NCBI RefSeq assembly: GCF_023017165.1
Contig: NZ_JALKBW010000001.1
Coordinates: 1,302,001-1,366,000, forward strand
From: Gordonia alkaliphila
GTDB taxonomy: Bacteria > Actinomycetota > Actinomycetes > Mycobacteriales > Mycobacteriaceae
DNA length: 64,000 bases
Direction of reading: 5' to 3'
In this document: piece after piece, positions 58,199-64,000 of the stretch
Layout: every line of letters begins with the position of its first letter
Numbering within the stretch: the stretch's first letter is position 1
Made by a program: the position numbers and the translations under genes
The notes under the pieces: model-generated
The model's input: the letters and a program-made list of their open reading frames with translations, nothing else
Databases searched by the model: none
What the model was told of the DNA's origin: nothing

Positions 58199-60706
58199 AT
58201 GAGCGACGACACCAACGTCCCGGACGACGCAGCGGCGGTCACCCACGACCGCATCGAGCCCGTCGATCTCGGGCAGGAGATGCAGAGCAGCTACATCGAC
58301 TACGCGATGAGCGTGATCGTGGGCCGTGCGCTGCCCGAGGTGCGCGACGGCCTCAAGCCCGTGCATCGTCGTCTCCTGTACGCGTCCTTCGACGCCGGTT
58401 TCCGCCCCGATCGCGGTTACGTGAAGTCGGCCCGCCCGGTCTCGGAGACCATGGGCAACTACCACCCGCACGGCGACAGCTCGATCTACGACGCCCTGGT
58501 GCGTCTGGCTCAGCCCTGGTCGCTGCGCTATCCGCTGATCGACGGGCAGGGCAACTTCGGCTCGCGCGGCAACGACGGCGCCGCCGCCATGCGCTACACC
58601 GAGGCTCGGCTGACGCCGCTGGCCATGGAGATGCTGCGCGACATCACCGAGGAGACCGTCGACTTCACGCCCAACTACGACGGCAAGACCGAGGAGCCGA
58701 CGGTGCTGCCGTCGCGCATCCCCAACCTGCTGATCAACGGTTCCGGCGGTATCGCCGTCGGTATGGCCACCAACATTCCGCCGCACAACCTCAACGAGGT
58801 GGCCGACGCGGTGTTCTGGGCGTTGGAGAATCCGGATGCGGATGAGGAAACCACCCTCGAGGCCTGCATGGCCGCGGTCAAGGGGCCGGACTTCCCGACC
58901 GCGGGTTTGATCGTCGGCGGTCAGGGCATCAAGGACGCCTACACCACCGGTCGCGGCAGCATCCGCATGCGCAGCGTCGTCGACATCGAAGAGACCAAGA
59001 CCGGTGGCACGCAGCTGATCGTCACCGAGCTGCCGTATCAGGTGAACATCGACAACCTGATCCACAACATCGGCGAGCAGATCAACGACGGCCGCCTCAA
59101 GGGCATCAGCAAGATCGACGACCTGTCGTCCGATCGCGCCGGCCTGAAGATCGCGATCACCCTGCGCCGCGACGCCGTCGCTCGCGTGGTGCTCAACAAC
59201 CTCTACAAGCACACCCAGCTGCAGACGAACTTCGGCGCCAACATGCTGTCGATCGTCGACGGCGTGCCGCGCACGCTGCGCCTGGATCAGATGATCCGCT
59301 TCTACGTCGCCCACCAGATCGACGTCATCGTGCGTCGCACCCGATACCGGCTGCGCAAGGCGGAGGAGCGCGCGCACATCCTGCGCGGTCTGGTGAAGGC
59401 GTTGGACGCCCTCGACGAGGTCATCGCGCTGATCCGTGCGTCGGCCAACACCGACGCCGCGCGCTCGGGCCTGATGGACCTGCTCGACATCGACGAGATC
59501 CAGGCTGACGCGATCCTCGCGATGCAGCTGCGTCGCCTGTCGGCCCTGGAACGCCAGAAGATCATCGACGAGCTCGCCGAGATCGAGCGCGAGATCGCCG
59601 ACCTGAAGGACATCCTGGCGAGCCCGGAGCGTCAGCGTTCCATCGTGCGCGATGAGCTCAAGGAAGTGGTCGACAAGTACGGCGATGAGCGCCGCACCAA
59701 GATCATCGCCGCCGAAGGCGACGTTGCCGACGAGGATCTGATCGCGCGCGAGGACGTCGTCGTCACGATCACCGAGACCGGCTACGCCAAGCGCACCAAG
59801 ACCGACCTGTACCGCAGCCAGAAGCGCGGCGGCAAGGGTGTGCAGGGCGCGGGTCTGAAGCAGGACGACATCGTCGCCCACTTCTTCGTCACCAGCACCC
59901 ACGACTGGCTGCTGTTCTTCACCACCAAGGGTCGCGTCTACCGGGCCAAGGCGTACGAGCTGCCCGAGGCCAACCGCACCGCCCGCGGTCAGCACGTGGC
60001 GAACCTGCTGGCCTTCCAGCCGGAGGAGCGCATCGCGCAGGTGATCCGCATCAGCGGCTACACCGATGCCCCGTACCTGGTGCTGGCCACCCGCAACGGT
60101 CTGGTCAAGAAGTCGGCGCTGGAGGCCTTCGACTCCAACCGTGCCGGCGGCATCGCGGCGATCAACCTCCGCGGCGACGACGAACTGGTCGGCGCGCAGC
60201 TGTGCGCGGCCGACGACGATCTGCTGCTGGTCTCCAAGAAGGGCCAGTCGATCCGGTTCCACGCCGACGACGAGACGCTGCGTCCGATGGGTCGTCAGAC
60301 CTCCGGCGTGCAGGGCATGCGGTTCAACGACGACGACGAACTGCTGTCGCTGAACGTGGTGCAGGACGACACGTTCCTGCTGGTCGCCACCTCCGGCGGC
60401 TACGCGAAGCGCACCGAGATCGCCGAGTACACGGCGCAGGGTCGCGGCGGCAAGGGCGTGCTGACCATTCAGTACGACCCGAAGCGCGGCGAACTGGTCG
60501 GCGCCATCATCGTCGACCTCGACAGCGAGGTGTATGCGATCACCTCCGGTGGCGGCGTGATCCGCACGATGGCCAAGCAGGTGCGCAAGGCCGGACGTCA
60601 GACCAAGGGCGTGCGCCTGATGAATCTGGGCGACGGCGACAGTCTGCTGGCGATCGCGCGCAATGCCGACGAGCCGGACGACGAGCCCGCGGCGGAACCG
60701 CAGTAA
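58199..60706 (+). CDS. gyrA: DNA gyrase subunit A
   Basis: An 835-residue subunit that cuts and rejoins DNA. The quinolone-determining region reads [17 protein letters not shown], with Ser94 and Asp98 at the positions of E. coli Ser83 and Asp87 (M. tuberculosis has Ala at the first, which lowers its quinolone sensitivity). The catalytic tyrosine is Tyr133 in [10 protein letters not shown]. The C-terminal beta-pinwheel has the GyrA box KRGGKGVQG (about 542-550). The acidic tail ends [11 protein letters not shown]. Confidence 0.97.
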   Translation: MSDDTNVPDDAAAVTHDRIEPVDLGQEMQSSYIDYAMSVIVGRALPEVRDGLKPVHRRLLYASFDAGFRPDRGYVKSARPVSETMGNYHPHGDSSIYDALVRLAQPWSLRYPLIDGQGNFGSRGNDGAAAMRYTEARLTPLAMEMLRDITEETVDFTPNYDGKTEEPTVLPSRIPNLLINGSGGIAVGMATNIPPHNLNEVADAVFWALENPDADEETTLEACMAAVKGPDFPTAGLIVGGQGIKDAYTTGRGSIRMRSVVDIEETKTGGTQLIVTELPYQVNIDNLIHNIGEQINDGRLKGISKIDDLSSDRAGLKIAITLRRDAVARVVLNNLYKHTQLQTNFGANMLSIVDGVPRTLRLDQMIRFYVAHQIDVIVRRTRYRLRKAEERAHILRGLVKALDALDEVIALIRASANTDAARSGLMDLLDIDEIQADAILAMQLRRLSALERQKIIDELAEIEREIADLKDILASPERQRSIVRDELKEVVDKYGDERRTKIIAAEGDVADEDLIAREDVVVTITETGYAKRTKTDLYRSQKRGGKGVQGAGLKQDDIVAHFFVTSTHDWLLFFTTKGRVYRAKAYELPEANRTARGQHVANLLAFQPEERIAQVIRISGYTDAPYLVLATRNGLVKKSALEAFDSNRAGGIAAINLRGDDELVGAQLCAADDDLLLVSKKGQSIRFHADDETLRPMGRQTSGVQGMRFNDDDELLSLNVVQDDTFLLVATSGGYAKRTEIAEYTAQGRGGKGVLTIQYDPKRGELVGAIIVDLDSEVYAITSGGGVIRTMAKQVRKAGRQTKGVRLMNLGDGDSLLAIARNADEPDDEPAAEPQ

Positions 60707-60757
60707 TCGCTCGATGAGTCGTAGGGTTGTCACCAACCCAGCAGTGAGGACAGGTTT

Positions 60758-61695
60758 GTGACCAAAGGCAATCAGCCCGAGGACTCCGCTTCCGAGCGCG
60801 GTGCCGTGCCGCCGCCGTGGAAGCGCGGGGAGACGACCGCCGCGACCGGTTTGACGGCCGGCGACGTCGCCAAGGCCGCAGCAGCGGGACCCGGACAGTC
60901 GTCGGCACCGCTCGGCCCGCCGCCGCGCACCAACGCTCCCGGCGAGGGTTCGCCGTCGAGCACGCCGACGCGCGCCGTGCCCGCGCAGCAGCCGGAGGAG
61001 GCCCCGGAGCCCCGACGACGGCTGTTCCGGCCGCCGCCCGCAGCCGCCCGCCGGCGGGGCCGTCGCGGCCCCAGCCGGAGCCTCCGAGGCCGCCGCAGGG
61101 CGGTCCGCAAGGTCCGAAGCCACCGGGCCCGAAGACACCGACGGCGACGGGTGCCACCGGTCCGGCAGCGGCCGCTCCGGTGCCGCCCGCGGCAGGTCCG
61201 AAGAAGTCGGCCCCCGCGGGTCCGGCGGTCAACGAGCCTGCACGACGCGAACCGGCCGGCGAGGCGGGCAAGAGCGACGCCGTCGACCGCGCCTCGGTGC
61301 GCCGGATCTCGGCCGCTGCCACCATCGGCACCCCGATGCGCGCGGCGGTGCAGGTGCGGCGCGTGGATCCGTGGTCGATCTTCAAGGTGACCGGCGTGCT
61401 CGCCGTGGCCGGCTTCCTGATCTGGATGATCGCGATCGCCGTGCTCTACGGCGTGCTGTCGGGCATGGGGATCTGGGATCAGATCAACAGCTCGTTCGGC
61501 ACCCTGGTGAGCGCTGACGGCACCAGCGACAGCGCCAACCTGATCTCCTCCGGGCAGGTCTTCGGCTTCTCGGCGCTGTTCGGTGTGTTCGCCGCGATCG
61601 TGATGACCGCGCTGGCGACCATCCTGGCCTACGTCTACAACGTCTGCGCCGACGTCGTCGGTGGATTCGAGATCACTTTGGCTGATTTGGACTGA
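60758..61695 (+). pseudogene. DUF3566 membrane protein (Rv0007-like), frame broken at a C-run
   Basis: The N-terminal part (GTG 60758; PPPWKRGETTAATGLTAGDVAKAAAAGPGQ, proline-rich to about 61005) and the C-terminal part lie in different frames. The C-terminal part is a clear DUF3566 domain: VRRVDPWSIFKVTGVLAVAGFLIWMIAIAVLYGVLSGMGIWDQIN, a second helix and GGFEITLADLD. The frame changes in a Pro/Arg-rich linker at C-runs 61002-61005 or 61010-61013; one added C restores a protein of about 312 residues. A sequencing artefact is likely, since the rest looks functional. The gyrA-DUF3566-tRNA order is conserved. Confidence 0.8.
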
Positions 61696-61778
61696 CCCCG
61701 GTAGCACGCGGATTTACGTCGCTGACCAGCCGTTTTGGTTGATCAAGATCCGTCGGGTAATGTTCCATTTCGGTTCAA

Positions 61779-61855
61779 GGGCCTATAGCTCAGGCGGTTA
61801 GAGCGCTTCGCTGATAACGAAGAGGTCGGAGGTTCAAGTCCTCCTAGGCCCACCA
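61779..61855 (+). tRNA. ileT: tRNA-Ile (GAT)
   Basis: A complete cloverleaf of 74 bases plus an encoded CCA. The acceptor arms GGGCCTA and TAGGCCC pair fully, the anticodon loop CTGATAA carries GAT, and the T arm is GGAGG-TTCAAGT-CCTCC. It follows the DUF3566 gene, as ileT does in mycobacteria. Confidence 0.97.
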
Positions 61856-61882
61856 CCTTGACCCACCGGCCCCGGCCGGTAC

Positions 61883-61955
61883 GGGGCCTTAGCTCAGTTG
61901 GTAGAGCGCTGCCTTTGCAAGGCAGATGTCAGGAGTTCGAATCTCCTAGGCTCCA
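61883..61955 (+). tRNA. alaT: tRNA-Ala (TGC)
   Basis: A 73-base cloverleaf with acceptor arms GGGGCCT and AGGCTCC (one G-T pair), anticodon loop CTTTGCAAG carrying TGC, and T arm AGGAG-TTCGAAT-CTCCT. The bases after the discriminator A are CA, so CCA is not encoded and must be added by the tRNA nucleotidyltransferase. Confidence 0.97.
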
Positions 61956-61976
61956 CAAAGAGAGATTCCCGTCAGA

Positions 61977-62009
61977 CCCGGTAAGCGCCCGTTCGCTTGC
62001 CGGGTTTTT
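61977..62009 (+). terminator. Rho-independent terminator after tRNA-Ala
   Basis: CCCGGTAAGCG pairs with CGCTTGCCGGG (one T-G mismatch) around a CCCGTT loop and is followed by TTTTT at 62005-62009. It ends the tRNA transcript. Confidence 0.85.
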
Positions 62010-62041
62010 CCTCTGCCGCAGACACCCAGAGGATCGCGATT

Positions 62042-62141
62042 CTCGACGGTTGGTAAAACAACGGCGTCCTGACGCCCACCGATGGCATATACGCATTGGT
62101 GGACGCCAGGACGCCGTTGTTCTACCGACGGCCGGGTCGAG
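62042..62141. repeat. Long inverted repeat between tRNA-Ala and esterase gene
   Basis: The 29-base arms 62052-62080 and 62098-62126 match with three mismatches, and the pairing extends inward through ATG/CAT. Outer blocks CTCGAC (62042-62047) and GTCGAG (62136-62141) also pair. The hairpin could end transcription of the esterase gene on the minus strand; the near-perfect long arms also fit a small mobile or REP-type element. There is no open frame. Confidence 0.7.
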
Positions 62142-62156
62142 CCGGGCCGGAGGGAG

Positions 62157-63392
62157 TCAGGACAGGCCGACGAGGCCGGGCTGATCGCTCTCCGGCTCAT
62201 CCGTAGCAGAAGCGACGGAGGCCACGGAGGCAACCGGGGCGACGGGTGGAGGAGTGGAGTCGGTTGGTCCGTTGAAGTCCTGGAGCCCGTCCGGGGTGTT
62301 CGCGTAGTTGTGGGTCACGCCTTCCGATTCGGCGAGCTCGGCGATGGCGCGGAACACGTCCTTCGAGGCCTCCGCCCACGGCATCAGGATCGGGAAGACG
62401 TGGAACATGCCCGGCTGCTCCATCGCTCGCAGGCGGACGCCGCCGTCGCGAAGTTTGTCGCAGAACTCGCGGATCCCGTCGCGGAACATCTCCTTGTCGC
62501 CCCACGCGACGAAGGTGGGCGGGAACCACTCGGGTTTCGGCTGGGTGTACACCACCGAGACACGGCCGTCGTTCGGCTGGATGCCGCGCAGGTAGGCGGT
62601 CACCGGGATGTTCCACGGGAGCACGTCCGATTGCGAGTTCTCTATCACCGATTCCTGGTTGAGGTCCAGGTCCACCTCGGGGGAGAAGAGTGCGAGACCG
62701 GCGGGCTTCTGGAGGCCCTGCTCCTGCAGGTACACGATTAGTGACGTCGACAGTCCGCCGCCGCCCGAGTCACCGGCCACGATGATGTCGTCGGCACCGA
62801 TGCCCATCTCGAGGAGGCCGCGGTAGGCGTCGGCGGCGTCGTGCAGGGCCGCCGGGAACGGGAACTCCGGCGACATCCGGTAGTCGGGGATGAAGATCTG
62901 GCAGCCGGACAGTCGAACGAGGGCGGCAGCGAACGCCGTGTACATCGACGGCGTGGTACCGAAGTAGCCACCGCCGTGCAGGTACAGGATGGTCTTGTCG
63001 TGCGCCTTGGGCGGGTCCTCGTGCGCGGCGACGGCCGGCTTCTCCCGGCACCAGAAGCCTTCCTGGCCGCCGACGACGCCGGCCTCGATCTCGACGCCAC
63101 CGGCCGCGCCGACGATCGGGGGAAGGATCGTCTTGCAGATGTTGTCGAGGATCTTCTCCATCGACCGGAACTCCTCGATCGGCAGACTCACCGAGTAGCC
63201 GAGGAACGATCGGATGGTCTGGCGGGTCACCGCCTGACCGATGTTGTCGAGAACGCCGCCCGGGCCGCTCAGCGGCTTCTGGAACGGCACGCGCGCCAGC
63301 CCGTTGAGCATGGTGTCGGCCATGCCGATCACCGTCAGTGCCGCAATCGGCTTCGACGCGGTCTTCACACCTTCACGATCAGCCATAACCAT
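62157..63392 (-). CDS. Alpha/beta hydrolase, HSL-type esterase/lipase
   Basis: A 411-residue hydrolase. The oxyanion-hole motif is ILYLHGGGYFGTTPSMY (about 137-153), the nucleophile Ser is in VAGDSGGGGLSTSL, the acid is probably Asp in AWGDKEMFRDG, and the His is in GMFHVFPIL. This is the hormone-sensitive-lipase (family IV) layout, with a longer N-terminal cap than usual and a Pro/Ala/Ser-rich tail of about 50 residues. The start at ATG 63392 has AAGG nearby; an ATG two codons later is possible. Substrate is probably a short or medium acyl ester. Confidence 0.87.
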   Translation of the reverse strand: MVMADREGVKTASKPIAALTVIGMADTMLNGLARVPFQKPLSGPGGVLDNIGQAVTRQTIRSFLGYSVSLPIEEFRSMEKILDNICKTILPPIVGAAGGVEIEAGVVGGQEGFWCREKPAVAAHEDPPKAHDKTILYLHGGGYFGTTPSMYTAFAAALVRLSGCQIFIPDYRMSPEFPFPAALHDAADAYRGLLEMGIGADDIIVAGDSGGGGLSTSLIVYLQEQGLQKPAGLALFSPEVDLDLNQESVIENSQSDVLPWNIPVTAYLRGIQPNDGRVSVVYTQPKPEWFPPTFVAWGDKEMFRDGIREFCDKLRDGGVRLRAMEQPGMFHVFPILMPWAEASKDVFRAIAELAESEGVTHNYANTPDGLQDFNGPTDSTPPPVAPVASVASVASATDEPESDQPGLVGLS

Positions 63393-63463
63393 GTGGTCGA
63401 CCTTATGCGACAAACAGCCCGGGCGGCGAGGTCACGCGGCAGGAGATGGCGAGTACCGCCGGG

Positions 63464-64000
63464 TCAGTGGACGCGGCGGGCCACAAAGTCGGCGGCTCGA
63501 ATGGTGTCGCCGTTCACCGAGTACAGGACGTGCTGCGCGGTCGGTCCGCCGACGGGGCTGCCGTCGCAGACGTTGTCGCCGGCGACGCAATACCGCACGG
63601 TCTTGCCGCGATAGGCCGCGCCGACCTTCATACCGGGTGCGCCGACCTGGCGGATCCAATGGGACGACGGCGTACCGAACAGCACCACCGCGGAGATGTG
63701 CTTGGAGTACTCGGCGCCGAGCGGCTCGGGTGCGTAGGAGCGGTAACGGAAGTACTTGGCGGGGATATTGATGCGGTCGGCCACGGCGTAGGTGGCGACC
63801 ACCGCACCCTGCGAATATCCGCCGAGCACGATGTCGGTGTTCGGGCAGCGGCGAGCGATCGACTTGATCTGGCGCTGCGCATCCTTGATGCCGTCGACGA
63901 CGTTGTGGGCGAACCCCAACCGGTCGGAGAAGTTACTGCTCGCGGGATAGTTCACCGCCGAGGTGCGAACGGACTTCCCGTGCACTCTGTCGTCGAGTGC
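63464..64000 (-). CDS. Cutinase family protein (5' part beyond window)
   Basis: The C-terminal 178 codons of a serine esterase; the reading frame stays open to the window edge. The nucleophile lies in NTDIVLGGYSQGAVVATYAVAD, and the acid and histidine in RYCVAGDNVCDGSPVGGPTAQHVLYSVNGD, the Cys-flanked arrangement of cutinases and cutinase-like phospholipases. Secretion cannot be checked because the N-terminus is missing. It precedes the HSL-type esterase on the same strand, with a 71-base gap. Confidence 0.88.
   Translation of the reverse strand, partial: ALDDRVHGKSVRTSAVNYPASSNFSDRLGFAHNVVDGIKDAQRQIKSIARRCPNTDIVLGGYSQGAVVATYAVADRINIPAKYFRYRSYAPEPLGAEYSKHISAVVLFGTPSSHWIRQVGAPGMKVGAAYRGKTVRYCVAGDNVCDGSPVGGPTAQHVLYSVNGDTIRAADFVARRVH

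Overview
This is a GC-rich chromosomal segment from an actinobacterium of the order Mycobacteriales, most like Gordonia or a close relative (genus inferred, not proven). It spans the replication origin. The order rpmH-dnaA-oriC-dnaN-recF-DUF721-gyrB-gyrA-DUF3566-tRNA-Ile-tRNA-Ala on one side, and rnpA-yidD-yidC-jag-rsmG-parA-parB-GNAT-cwlM-trxA-trxB-murJ-DUF6049-nudix-pcnA on the other, is the conserved origin neighbourhood of mycobacteria and their relatives. Many genes look leaderless: a -10-like hexamer sits 6-8 bases before an ATG or GTG.

Left arm (1-30.6 kb): a flavoprotein (cut by the window edge), a TetR regulator and GlpD; a His-rich methyltransferase whose start overlaps a copper-repressor-like palindrome; an F420-type oxidoreductase; a phytoene-desaturase-like flavoprotein; a TPM-domain membrane protein and an SDR; and a ketosteroid isomerase with a KstR-type cholesterol operator. 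Next is a type IIS restriction-modification locus, in which an AlwI-family nuclease gene converges on a gene for two fused D12-class adenine methyltransferases. Then come an acyl-CoA dehydrogenase, a FUSC transporter broken by a frameshift, DUF2804, leuS, an SdpI-like membrane protein, an SBF-type transporter, SDR, DedA, YqgE, an MFS permease, a DUF222/HNH protein, a DxDxDG-repeat protein, a class V aminotransferase and pcnA.

Origin-proximal left part (30.6-50.5 kb): the nudix-DUF6049-MurJ/pseudokinase operon, a second TetR, thioredoxin system, CwlM, a GNAT-like protein and the parB-parA-rsmG operon. A 1.45-kb gene-free stretch carries a cluster of parS sites, one further parS lies inside the hairpin terminator after cwlM, and then come jag, a YidC with an unusually long C-terminal tail, yidD, rnpA and rpmH. 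The sigM/rsmA pair found between murJ and trxB in M. tuberculosis is absent.

Right part (50.5-64 kb): dnaA, oriC with an AT-rich unwinding stretch, dnaN, recF, DUF721, gyrB, gyrA, a frameshifted DUF3566 gene, tRNA-Ile(GAT) and tRNA-Ala(TGC), a terminator, a long hairpin, an HSL-type esterase and a cutinase cut by the window edge.

No CRISPR array, insertion sequence, prophage or rRNA operon was seen. Both frame breaks lie in proline-rich linkers at C-runs and look like one missing C each, so a sequencing artefact is likely.
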